Below, in pieces: positions 1-10,923 of a stretch of DNA of 64,000 nucleotides (its first letter is position 1; the number at the start of each line of letters is the position of its first letter). Position numbers and translations under genes: made by a program. Source of the stretch: Dillenia suffruticosa. Taxonomy: Eukaryota; Streptophyta; Magnoliopsida; Dilleniales; Dilleniaceae. The stretch is taken from assembly GCA_033439265.1 (NCBI GenBank), contig JAVTVX010000010.1, positions 24,727,056 through 24,791,055 of the forward strand, read 5' to 3'. The notes under the pieces are model-generated. The model made no database searches. It saw only the letters and a list, made by a program, of their open reading frames with translations, and was not told the DNA's origin.

Positions 1-1199
1 CCACAAAAATAAATAGGAGTAATATAATTAGTTTAGGAATCGGTTTTTTTTTTTTAACTTAAATAGAAGTTACGAAAATATATGGTCGTATAAAAATTTA
101 AATATAAAATTTTAAAAGAAATCGACGTGCAAGATCAATGAGATCGCATATTGAACAGAGGTATCAGACACCATGATTAACCTGTCTAAGAAAAAAATGT
201 TTAAAATGAAGTCTTTCATGTGGGGCCGGCGCGCACGGCAAGCGGGCATCCACTCTGTTCCTGCGGCCTCCAATCACGGGGTCACGAGCCTTCAAAAGAT
301 TTTTCGAAGAAGGGTAACCCATTTCCCAAAGTACAATTTTTAATTTATTTTCTGTCCTTCCCCGGACTTTACGTGCCAGTGAGCTAGTTATTACATACAC
401 CAACTAAAGTGAAAATTTTATAGTTCGATCCTTCATTTATGAGGGTTGCTCAAAGTTAATTTCCCAAATTTCAAAATATATCGATTGAATATTCAAATTT
501 AAAAAAATAACAAAGTGATCCTTCTTCTGTTAATGATGTGTAGACGACATGACATGGCAGGTGACATGGAATGACACGTTGAATAACATGCTCATGTAAC
601 GTATGACATGTCAACATATCCAAACACCATTTTTTCCACATCACAAAATTGATGACGTGGTAGTACCATGGCACCGACTACATTAGATTTAGGCAGATTT
701 CATAATTGCCTTCTTCCTCCGATCATCTACCTTAGTTTGGTTGTCAATGGCCCTCCATAATCATCTTCAATTTGCCACCACCAATTCAATTTCAGTTCTT
801 ATTGCGGGTCGACTTTGATTCTACCAAATTTCATAATCATCACCATGTGATCTTCAGTTTATGATTTCGATTCTCCACCTCGAGTTAATAGCTACCATCG
901 CCTTTGATTCTTCTGTTGACATCATTGAGCCATTATTTGATCATTCAGCCATCACTGCTTTGATCACCATCCGTTTCAATTGCCAATCATCGTCGATTCA
1001 TTATCTTCATCCAACATCGATCTCATCAACACCCTCAATCTCTACAAATAACATCTCTGTTTGCTATTTCAATTTGATTTTCTCAGTTTAATTTCAATAA
1101 CACCATCAACATCGTTCTCTAGCTTTCATTTCATCACGAGAGAAGTTCAATTTCATGAACAATAGTTTAGTATGTCTTTAATATCATGTCACATCAATA
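1..1199. other. Intergenic, no gene recognised
   Basis: AT-rich sequence with short open frames that do not resemble any family I know. The stretch from about 405 to 660 is treated separately as a possible transposon end. From 720 to 1150 the sequence is rich in TCA/ATC words without a convincing reading frame. I see no RNA gene. Confidence 0.5.
405..660. repeat. Possible Mutator-type terminal repeat remnant
   Basis: The segment combines a low-complexity start (gatccttcatttatgag), runs of A/T, a 'gttaatgatgtg' word and repeated 'gacatggcaggtgacatgg'-like words. This layout resembles the ends of plant Mutator-like elements, including the one at 28439-29929 in this window, which is also rich in gtca/tgac words. 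No matching inverted partner or target-site duplication was found, so this is a weak call based on composition and general resemblance. Confidence 0.22.
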
Positions 1200-2463
1200 T
1201 ATATATTGTTATAAGAAGGAGAATAAATCCCTGATTAACTTCTAAGAGAGGCCACACCCATCAAATCTCTCTTTAAAAGACGAAAAATCTCATTAGGAGG
1301 TGAGTGGAGCGAATGGACCCTAGGAAGACTCGATAGCCCTGCAAGGGGACACACGAATTTCTTTCTCTAGAGGCATATTGAACTTCTCGAATCGAGAGTT
1401 TCCAAATTAATGCCCAACAATCATTCAATAAGTAGGAGTTACGATGAGAAACCGGACTATTAGACTTCAGATCCTTAATTACCGTTGAGGAATCAAGCTC
1501 TAGGATTACCTAAGAAAATTGACGGTCCATTAGAAAGCATGTAATTCGGGAAGATCATAGTTGACAATCTCCAAATTACCTGTAAAATCAAGGACCCAAA
1601 ATTCATGTTCATCCTTGAAAATGCCACCTGCACTTTCGTATCCTTTCGTATCTAGAGTGTATATATATAGAGCCATCTGTATTCAATTTGAAACGTCCTG
1701 ATTAGAGAGGGCACCAACACACAAAACACACCTTGTACGGAGGGTCTTGACATTGTCCGGCAGTTGCAAACGAATTCTTAGTATAGTCCAATGCAAATTG
1801 AAGAGCTTTCTCTAGCAGGAAGTCACTCCCATGAAAAACGCACGACATTTCATCTTCCAAAAAGCCCACAGCATGGACAGAAAAAAGATTGACTAAGGGA
1901 AAATCCATATGACCTGCGTGAGAACAACAGTTACTCTTTTTTATATCATATCTTGAACACAGCTTAATATCCAGAATTTAATCTCGATTAATTCGAACCG
2001 ATCACTACACTTGTTCCTTTTCGAAGGACGAATCTCCCAACGAGAAATACTCTACACACATAAGTGTCCGATATTTTCAATGAAAGTCTAACCTCAGTAA
2101 TGTTTAAGAAAACTTAATTTTACATCCAATTGAATTAATTCAGGTCGATATAACAGTCCCTTTTCAACCAAACAAAAATGACATTCGCCGTAAAAGCCGA
2201 TCTATGAAGATAAAACTCACCAAAAAACAACTCATAAACCCAACATCTCCTGCCACGATCCCTTAAAATGTAAATTGTTGTCTCCTTTTCGGAGTGACAT
2301 GGGGGGCATTGAGCATCCGCAGTACATCCTTTCTAACTCGCGCATGATCAGTCAATACTCGATTAAGAACCGTTGTCCATAGGAAAAATTTTATTCTTTC
2401 CGAATATTTTAACCTCCACGTCCATCTCCAATCAAGAGACATTTCCATGTCATCTAACACCAT
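1200..2463 (-). mobile_element. Decayed LINE retrotransposon fragment (zf-RVT and RNase H domains)
   Basis: On the minus strand, 2463-2263 encodes a reverse-transcriptase zinc-binding (zf-RVT) signature, W-x-W-R-L-K-x-x-E-R-I-K-F-F-L-W followed by R-V-x-T. Further downstream on the same strand, 1694-1669 reads FKLNTDGS, the opening motif of plant RNase H-like domains. It is followed in broken frames by AGGIFKDE, a LPELHAF segment and LELDSSTVIKDLKSN (about 1630-1400). The order zf-RVT then RNase H is that of plant L1-type LINEs. Stops and frameshifts interrupt the frame, so it is dead. The upstream reverse transcriptase and endonuclease parts are not seen here. It lies about 300 bp upstream of the first GT47 gene and points away from it. 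Confidence 0.75.
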
Positions 2464-2763
2464 GCCAACTCATGATTTAATGGCCAGCGTGAGAATGTTA
2501 CTAAAAAGGATCAACATGTTACACTTTCTAAAATTTGAACACTCGATTGTCAGATTCTGAAATTTAGTGACTTAATCATAAAGTAAGCACATAGTTTAGG
2601 GATTGGAAATGTTATTTCCTCAACAAAAAAGTTCTCACTCGGCCGCTTGTAGTTGTGGACACTCCAGTCACCTTCAGAAATCCAGAAACAGTTGCTTGCT
2701 TCCTTCTTTCCTTTTCTTGAGAGCGAGAGAGAGATAGAGAGAGATCTGGAAACCAGATTCCAA

Positions 2764-4173
2764 ATGGAGCGTCGAAAACACTTGGGAGAAACCAAACTCC
2801 AAACCGAAGACGACACCAAAACTAGAAAGATCAACTCAAACCAACAGCAACCTCGCACATGCTGTCTTTACATTTTCTTTTTTCAGATCATCTTCATCAT
2901 ATTTACTTCTCGATCTCTCTTTCCTTCTTATTGTAACGGTGACAGTTACTACATGGCCGTCACTAACCGAAAATGCGCTTCTGGGATGTTCTACGTCTAC
3001 AATCTTCCTCCAGATTTCAACCTTAAGCTCATAGATAACTGCGGGAACCTCGTACCGGGGAAGTCATTGTGTGATGGGGTTCTCAATGGCGGAATCGGGC
3101 CAGAAGCAACCGGGCTAGAAGGAGTCGTGCCAGAAGATTTAACTCCAGCATGGCACTTCACGGACCAGTTCACCTCCGAGGTTATTTTCCACAACCGTGC
3201 CATGAATCACCGGTGCCGGACTCTAGATCCCGAATGGGCGTCGGCTTTTTACATACCGTTTTATGCCCGGTTCGCTTTGGAGAAGTATTTGTGGGTGGAT
3301 TCCAGTGCCAGCGACCGGGATAGTTACGGTAGGATGCTGATGGTTTGGCTCAAAAATCAACGGTATTGGAAAAGATCAAACGGTGCAGATCATTTCATCA
3401 CAATCGGGAGGATCACGTGGGACTACAGAAGAGGGAGAGAAGACGGTTGGGGCTCGAGTTTTTTTACAATGCCGGAGATGAAGAACGTCACACGCCTCTT
3501 GATTGAAAGGAATCCGTGGGACGCATACGAAGTCGGTGTGCCTTACCCTACCGGGTTCCACCCCAGATCCGAGTCTGACGTGGCCAAATGGCAAGACTAC
3601 GTCCGCAATCGCGAACGCACCACGCTCCTCTGCTTCGTGGGCGGCACGCGCGAGAACATAAAGAATGATTTTCGGTCCATGCTGATGTCTCATTGCAAAA
3701 ACGAAACCGACTCGTGCAAAGTCGTTGACTGTACGGGAAACCGATGCAATAACGGAACCTCAACAATTCTCAACACATTTCTAAACTCCGACTTTTGTTT
3801 GCAACCGAGAGGAGATAGTTTGACTCGTCGGTCGGTTTTTGACTGCATGGTGGCCGGTTCGATTCCGGTTTTCTTCTGGAACCGAACCGCATATGACCAG
3901 TATGAGTGGCACTTGCCGCCCGACCCGGCTAGTTACTCGGTTTTTATCAACAATTTTAAGGTTATGAGAAAAGGCACATCCATAAAAAAGGTTCTAGAGA
4001 GCATTAGCAAGGAAGATATAAGGAGGATGAGAGAGAAAGTGATTGAGTACATTCCAAAGATTGTGTATGCAAAGCCTATTGAGGGTTTGGAGACCGTGAA
4101 GGATGCATTTGATGTTGCACTTGATGGGGTGCTGAAAAGGTTCAAGGAGCGAAATAGCAGAAGGTTTAGATGA
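2764..4173 (+). CDS. MUR3-like GT47 glycosyltransferase, array copy 1
   Basis: Single-exon gene for a 469-residue type II Golgi membrane protein of the exostosin/GT47 family, MUR3 (KATAMARI1) group. Known members add galactose or other sugars to xyloglucan side chains. Visible parts: a short charged cytoplasmic tail, a membrane anchor at about residues 33-49, then the catalytic domain with ASGMFYVYNLPPDFN (72-86), CRTLDP, ASAFYIPFYARFALEKYLW, DHFITIGRITWDYRR, VGVPYPTGFHPRS, FCFVGGTR, and GDSLTRRSVFDCM with D at 351, then AGSIPVFFW and YDQYEWHLP. The start is the first in-frame ATG and matches the MERRKH start of copies 2 and 3; the frame is open further upstream but has no ATG. Length is close to the short MUR3-like class and below the roughly 600 residues of MUR3 itself. 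Donor and acceptor cannot be read from sequence. It lies outside the 6.3 kb duplicated unit and is more diverged than copies 2 and 3 are from each other. Confidence 0.93.
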   Translation: MERRKHLGETKLQTEDDTKTRKINSNQQQPRTCCLYIFFFQIIFIIFTSRSLFPSYCNGDSYYMAVTNRKCASGMFYVYNLPPDFNLKLIDNCGNLVPGKSLCDGVLNGGIGPEATGLEGVVPEDLTPAWHFTDQFTSEVIFHNRAMNHRCRTLDPEWASAFYIPFYARFALEKYLWVDSSASDRDSYGRMLMVWLKNQRYWKRSNGADHFITIGRITWDYRRGREDGWGSSFFTMPEMKNVTRLLIERNPWDAYEVGVPYPTGFHPRSESDVAKWQDYVRNRERTTLLCFVGGTRENIKNDFRSMLMSHCKNETDSCKVVDCTGNRCNNGTSTILNTFLNSDFCLQPRGDSLTRRSVFDCMVAGSIPVFFWNRTAYDQYEWHLPPDPASYSVFINNFKVMRKGTSIKKVLESISKEDIRRMREKVIEYIPKIVYAKPIEGLETVKDAFDVALDGVLKRFKERNSRRFR

Positions 4174-4607
4174 ATAGTTTTTCAGATCGAATTTTCTGAA
4201 TAATTTTGTTGTTTTGTATTAAAAAAAAAAATCTAATGTTATTTTCATAGTGTGCGTTAGACAATTCATTTCATCCACATTTAATGTATTTACTTTTATT
4301 TGCTAATTAGTACCCAAAAAAAAAAAAAAAATCTATGGGTAGATGTTTCTGGTAAAGATGCGTGATGCAACTTGCATTTGCATTTTTATGTTTATCTTGG
4401 CAAGGGAATTTCATAAAGCAATTAACAGCTGGCACTAGCAGGCAGAAAAGCTAGTTAGAAGCCGAAAGGTGAGGCCATATGCTGACCTACCCCCCCACCC
4501 CACCCTCTTACTTTTGTAATTTTGTTAAAACTTTTATAGGTGGGTTTTTTTTGTCGGTACCACATGTATGATGTATTATAATGCCGGTCTCTCTCCCTCC
4601 CTCCCCA

Positions 4608-4657
<50 letters not shown>

Positions 4658-5434
4658 CAATCCCTTCACCAACTCAAACCCACTTCACCTCCCATGATGA
4701 TAAGTTCCAACAAAATTTACTAATTCTGGACCACAACTTTCCTTATCCAAAATGGACCCAGAATTTGTCTTTCATACCGACATCCAACGTATTGAAAGTG
4801 CCCTGACCCCGACGAGTCCCAACCTAGAAATGAAGATGTTGCTCTTTAGTCTTTACTTGCAAACAAGCATTTCAAGATTTTTTTTTACTATAGTAACATG
4901 TAAGATAACTCGTCTTTCAAAACAAAAAACAAAAAAAAAAAACAAATGCAAGAGAGAGAAAGATTCAAAATTTCATGCCCTGCATATATGATGCTTGATT
5001 ACGAGTTTCTTGAAACTAGACAATGGGCCAACAGCCCATCATTAAGCTGTAAACCCCACCATGTGAAGTACATGTAGTATTAATGCCAATATTGGGTTGC
5101 AGCCACCAAGCCCACAACAGAGCCATCCCAATTCAATGTTCAAAATCAGTCCGCAGAAAGTCAAACAATTTGCTTAGACCGACGGATATCTAGTTGGAGA
5201 GGTGAATGGTCAATCATGTTTCTTAAATAAAACTTCTAAGATTTCATTTTTAAATTTTATATATGATAAGAACTGAATTGTTCCTTAAACATCCAACTCA
5301 GATCTCAGATCGAACCAAATTTAATCGATGGTTTATACCAAAGAAAAACAAAATATGCTTGATATATAGCCGGTGATTTAACCTACTTAATGCTTGACTT
5401 GATTAAATTTGTTTAATTAATTCAAATAGGCTAG
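4174..5434. other. Intergenic between GT47 copy 1 and the duplicated unit
   Basis: It holds the 3' flank of copy 1, two poly(A) runs (near 4220 and 4317), the CT microsatellite and otherwise AT-rich DNA. No further gene is supported. A 79-codon open frame at 4752 has no family resemblance. Confidence 0.5.
4612..4653. repeat. (CT)n microsatellite
   Basis: About 21 uninterrupted CT units, 440 bp downstream of the copy 1 stop codon, preceded by an imperfect CT/CCTC stretch from 4588. Confidence 0.95.
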
Positions 5435-5980
5435 ACATGGTTATATATTTAAACATAGTATCAGACTTATATGAAGGAATAGGTTAAATTAATGGTTGGT
5501 TTGTTTCAATTAACATTTAAGTAGAATTAACATGTTCATGGGATTAACAGGGGAGCTACCCTCAATCCAATTGGTCGTCTAACATGTTCAAAATACATGG
5601 CAAAGAGAGTGAAAAAATTGGTAGTCTAAAAATTAGACAAGGTAGTTCATGTCATGCCCCTTTCTAATTTTAATTGTTACCTAAAAGTATGAACCAGCTC
5701 AATGAAATCATATGTTGAAGAACACTGACTTTGAAAAAAACCGAAATATGGAACAAGTTCCTCAGCCTAAATCCGAGAAATAATGCATATGCAATTGCAA
5801 CAATAACATAAACATATGCGAATTTAAAATTAGGGGGTAAAGTTTGCAGACCTGGTTGTAGTGTAGGGTGAATTGCTATTGTTCATCTTGTATCCCTTTT
5901 ATCTTTGTTTCCTGTCCTTATTTCAGGTAAAGTTTTCTCCTGGGTTTCGCCTGCCAAGGTTGATTCTCAAGCCGAAAAAT

Positions 5981-6160
5981 AGAGAGAGAGAGAGCTTTGA
6001 ACTTTTCTTGTTTGAATGTCTGGGAAAACGAAGAAGACTTTGTGGAGGTTTTGCATCCCAGGCAAAGCAGCTGCTGCCACTTGAACGGGTGGACACGGAC
6101 GTTGTTCCATAGAGAGAGATGCAATTCTTTTCTTCTCTCTTCACTCTCTCTCTCTCTCTC
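5981..6160. repeat. Paired AG and CT tracts, unit A
   Basis: An (AG)7 run at 5981-5994 is followed about 150 bp later by a CT run at 6144-6160, so the two could pair as a stem. The arrangement is conserved and expanded in unit B (13280-13300 and 13450-13497), with the same intervening sequence, which includes a conserved 'ccacttgaacgggtgga' word. Confidence 0.7.
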
Positions 6161-8212
6161 ACTTGTGCTACTCTCGTGCAGTTTTGTTTTTCTCACCCGT
6201 GAAAACTCTACCTACATTAAAAAAATAATAATAAATTTCATTTTAAATATTCCCTCATTTTTGGTTTTTAAAATAATATTTAGAATCCAACGAACAGCTC
6301 ATCTCATAACGTGACAAACACGCCATAACAACCGGATTAGAAAAATGTTAGGTGTAAATTTTGAATCTCTCAGAGATGAGGGATGTGGTAGTTGGATTCA
6401 CCGTTGACGATGAGACATTTTTTCCATCGTTTCTTCCGCTCATCACCATACACAAAGAAAATTTCGTTGATGGGACATTTTATTTTTTTCCTAAAATAAC
6501 ATATTTCTTCCCCATTATTATTTATTTTAATAGGTATTTTTGTCTGCCAAAGTATTTTTAAAATCTCTTGAACTATGTATGATGAGTTTTATGAGTATGT
6601 AACATGCTTCGCCGTGAAAAAGTAGTAATCGTATGAATCAGATATTTTATTTTGAGTATATATTCATAAAAAGATATTAAAATTAATAAAAAAAATCCAA
6701 ATGAGAGTTCAAAAGAGGAAAACAGACTTTCATTAGCTGTGTTTTTTTTTTAATGTTAATACCACCTTAATTATCTTAAACAAACTCGTATTCCCAGAAA
6801 CAAGACGGTTTTTTTTTTTTTTAAATATTTTGACTTTACTGTGCAGAGAAAGATTATGGAGCAAATTAAAAATTTACCAAGATTTAGACTCGATCCTAAG
6901 ACCGATGCTTTAAGCGTAGTGCTCACATGGGTTGCTGCCCCTCAATGTCGTTTGGTTTTTGTATCCCTTAACTTATTTGAAGAAAGGTCCCAGGCTTGGT
7001 TCGAGCTACCCTAATTTAAACAAATACATTATCTAGAATGAAGCATACAGCCCATTGCTAATAAGATTTATAAGGAAATTTAAATCTTGAATTATGGGAT
7101 TGAAAATGAAGATGCGATCACCAGACCATCGCATTGTAGACATTAGTACCTTCTTCTGGTCGCAAGGAAAATGCCCCGCTGACTAATAATGGTCCGCAGT
7201 CGTATCTTCTGCAGACTGGGTCTTTTTGTTATTGAATTTAAACCTCTAGAGTTAAGAAGAAAAAGCCTTTAGAAAATGACAAATTTTGCCGGAAAGAAAA
7301 TGGAAACCTGCCCATAAGGCCAATATGTGGCGCAAGGAACGGGGAAGGATACTGAATTCAGTTCTTGATTAAAACGAGACACGGCCCCCCACACGAGGTG
7401 ATAGATTTATATCTTCTCCTGTATTTATTGGTAATTATGTGGATCTATTGAAATTTGTGCTGCCTGCTCCTATGACCTGTCTCTCCATGATCTCAATTTG
7501 CCCTCGATTTTTCTTAATTTATTTGTATTATATCTTATTTTACTTGTCATTTTTTTTACCTTGAAAATATATAAGTTTATAACTAAAACTCCTTTTTTTT
7601 TTGAAAAAAATCATAAATTTATCATATTAATAATTTTATTTAAAAATCCATATTTATTTTGATCTCATTTTTCTTAAAAAAAAAAAATTAGAGTCTTGTT
7701 TTAAGCAAGCAAAATACACATTCTTCATTTTTGTTGAAATAGATTATCGTCCCCAAGGAAACAACTTAATAATATAAACCTCATTTTCCAATCTTATAAT
7801 TTTAAATTCAAATCGTTGTATAAAAAAAAAAATCCCTCGTGCATGTGGAATGCAAGCATTTATTATGTAGTTTTAAAATTAAAAGTTTTTAAATAAAGAA
7901 GTTATGGAGAAGCTCGTTTTCTCATTTAAATTATCATTCTATTCAGATAATTTATTTGAAGATAAATTTTTATAAAAAAGAAAAGGTAGAAAGAGTTTCA
8001 ACAAGCTATTTCTGCACAGTATTAATAATAGCATATATACGTGATTCAGGCTGAATAGTTGAATGTAGTAATCATTTATTGACAATCAGGACAGCAAATT
8101 GAGGAAGACTTGTGACTTGTGGGCTACGGTTATGGAGGGACCATTGCATGATGTAAGGACCACATATTGAATTTGTACTATGCTGCAAGATTTCATTTCT
8201 CAATGTTTGTTT

Positions 8213-8316
<104 letters not shown>

Positions 8317-9507
8317 GTTCCACCCAATACACCCATGAAAATAAAGTCCAAGTAATGCCCACCTTTCATGTCATATTGGTTTTGCAACATGAACTTAAAA
8401 CAAGTGTGTAGGGTAGGGTTACCCCTTCGCTTTCCCAAAAGAAATAAAGAACAAGACCCACTTTCATTCAGGGCAACACAAGCATGTGACCGGCTTTATA
8501 TCGACTGCTTTGTCATTAAAGCCTGTCCAATTCTTACCAGAATCATTGAGATTTTAGTGCATTTTGTTGACAATAAAAAAATACCCACCGACGTTGAGAT
8601 CTAGACGAGGGCAGATACAAAAAATGTAGACGACATGTGAACCAGCATTTACATCTCCCTTTTCTAATATTGTTGACATTATTTATTTATTTATTATTAT
8701 TACAACTCGATCGTTATTTAAAAGAATTTTTTTTTGGTTTAAAATAAGAATAAATGGGTTTTTCCTTTTTGTTGGTATTTTCCCATAAGATTATCTGGCT
8801 GATGTTTCTTGATCTGTACAATTCAAGGGCCACGTATAATATTTGTATGATTATACAACGACGAGCATTACAACTGTCATCCATACGAGTTTATTCTAGA
8901 CACACCACGTGAGAGCCACTCCTCTACGACCTCAACTTTAAATAATTAAAATTAAATAAAATAAAATTTATATTGCTTGATTGGTGCCATTGGATTATCG
9001 TAAAATACAAAGAGTTATTGACAAGAATTCTTTAATGGAAAAAACTTGAAAATGACTTACATTTTCTTCTTTTAAATTATCAAAAATTATTGAACAGCCC
9101 CCACAACCTTTTAAAATCAAAAAATAGGACTCTAATCGTTGCAACTATCTATCAATAACTAAAGTTAAAGAATATATAAATTAGTTCAATCATTTAACTA
9201 TCATTTAGTTGTACTAAAAATTATTAATTATGAGTACGATGTGTTAAATCTTATATAATTATTTATATCAATAAATTTTGATTATTTTATTTATGTTTTT
9301 GCAGTCACAGTTATTAATGTTGTAAAATTTTACAGCTGACATTTGTCCTCAACTTTTGACTCACGGGCAACTAGGTTAGATCTGAAACGAGTATGCACAA
9401 CACTCAATGCAGGTTTTATCCATGCACTCAACTCATACGGCCAGATCTCACTCCCCCTCCGTAAATGATCATTTCATTTTCATCCTCCTAAACGTCTTCA
9501 CCAGATC

Positions 9508-10923
9508 ATGGAGCGTCGGAAACACTCCGGCGACTCCAAACTCCAATCCGAAGACGACATCAAAACTCGAAAACCCAGCTCAATCCAACAGCAACAATCT
9601 CGTACATGCTGCCTTTACCTTTTCTTTTTTCAGCTCATCTTCTTCCTCTTCACTTCTCGATCTCTCTTCTCTTCTTGTGGCGGTGACAGTTACTACATCG
9701 CTGTCACTAACCGAAAATGCGCCTCTGGAATGTTCTACGTCTACAATTTTCCTCCGGAGTTCAACTCCAAGCTGACCCAGAACTGCGACGATCTAATTCC
9801 GGGGATGTCGTTGTGCGACGTCGTTTTGAACGATGGGTTTGGCCCCGTATCCACCGGGCTGGATGAAGTCGTGCCAAAAAATTTGGTCCTGGCTTGGTAC
9901 AACACGGAGCAATATTCCTCCGAGATTATATTCCACAATCGTGTCTTGAATCACCGTTGCCGGACTCTTGATCCCGATTTCGCATCGGCCTTTTACATGC
10001 CGTTTTATTCCCGGTTTGCCCTGGAGAAGCATTTGTGGGTCCAATCAAGTGCGAGCGATCGCGACCGTCTATTCAGAGGAATGTTGGATTGGGTCAAGAG
10101 TAAACCGTATTGGAATAGATCAGGCGGTGCAGATCATTTTATGATGATTGGACGCCTCACGTGGGATTACAGAAGAATGAGAGATAATGACTGGGGCACA
10201 AGTTTCTTTTACATGCCGGAGATGAAAAACGTGACCCGCTTGTTGGCAGAGAGGGATAGGGGGGATGCGCACGAAGTTGGTGTGCCTTACCCAACTGGGT
10301 TTCACCCGCGATCCGACTCCGATGTGAGTCAGTGGCAGGAATATGTGCGCACTCGTGAGCGCGACACGCTCTTTTGCTTCGTGGGAGGGACGCGCGAGAT
10401 GATCAAGGACGATTTTAGAGGGATGTTAGTGAACCATTGTAAAAACGAGTCCGAGTCTTGCAGAATCGTTCACTGTGCCGGAAAGCGATGTACACATGGC
10501 CTGTCGACGGTCCTTGACACCTTTCTTCACTCGGAATTCTGTTTGCAGCCGAAAGGACGTAGTTTCACTCGTCAATCGATTTTTGAGTGTATGGTGGCCG
10601 GTTCAATTCCGGTTTTCTTCTGGAACCAGAGCGCTTATGAACAGTACGAGTGGCATTTGCCGCCCGACACGGCTAGTTACTCTGTTTTCATTCACAATTT
10701 TAAGGTGAGGAGAAAAGGCACGTCCGTGAAGCAAGTCCTGTCAAGATATAGCAAGGAAGATATAAGGAGGATGAGAGAGAAAGTGATCGAGTACATCCCA
10801 AAGATTGTGTATGCAAAGCCTAGTGAAGGATTAGAAACCGTAAAAGATGCATTTGATGTTGCACTTGATGGGGTGTTGAAAAGGTTTAAGGACCAGAAAA
10901 ATACAAGGTATACACCATCGTAG
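9508..10923 (+). CDS. MUR3-like GT47 glycosyltransferase, array copy 2
   Basis: Single-exon gene for a 471-residue Golgi-type GT47 protein, very similar to copy 3 and clearly related to copy 1. The membrane anchor is at about residues 34-50, followed by the catalytic domain with ASGMFYVYN, CRTLDPDFASAFYMPFYSRF, DHFMMIGRLTWDYRRMR, VGVPYPTGFHPRSDSDV and FCFVGGTRE. The notable change is in the motif that reads GDSLTRRSVFDCM in copy 1: here it is GRSFTRQSIFECM, so the conserved aspartate is arginine (residue 351) and two further charged positions change. AGSIPVFFW and YEQYEWHLP remain intact, and the frame has no lesion, so it looks like a functional protein with altered chemistry rather than a wreck. 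Possible N-glycosylation sites include NVT and NES. The start is an ATG at the same place as in copy 3. Confidence 0.93.
   Translation: MERRKHSGDSKLQSEDDIKTRKPSSIQQQQSRTCCLYLFFFQLIFFLFTSRSLFSSCGGDSYYIAVTNRKCASGMFYVYNFPPEFNSKLTQNCDDLIPGMSLCDVVLNDGFGPVSTGLDEVVPKNLVLAWYNTEQYSSEIIFHNRVLNHRCRTLDPDFASAFYMPFYSRFALEKHLWVQSSASDRDRLFRGMLDWVKSKPYWNRSGGADHFMMIGRLTWDYRRMRDNDWGTSFFYMPEMKNVTRLLAERDRGDAHEVGVPYPTGFHPRSDSDVSQWQEYVRTRERDTLFCFVGGTREMIKDDFRGMLVNHCKNESESCRIVHCAGKRCTHGLSTVLDTFLHSEFCLQPKGRSFTRQSIFECMVAGSIPVFFWNQSAYEQYEWHLPPDTASYSVFIHNFKVRRKGTSVKQVLSRYSKEDIRRMREKVIEYIPKIVYAKPSEGLETVKDAFDVALDGVLKRFKDQKNTRYTPS

Noticed and set aside
9407..9775. 122-codon frame overlapping the start of GT47 copy 2, with a matching one at 16170-16538 over copy 3
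   Set aside because: The pair looks conserved, but the copy 3 version begins at TTG, not ATG, and the shared sequence follows from conservation of the real GT47 frame. It is a shadow, not an overlapping gene.
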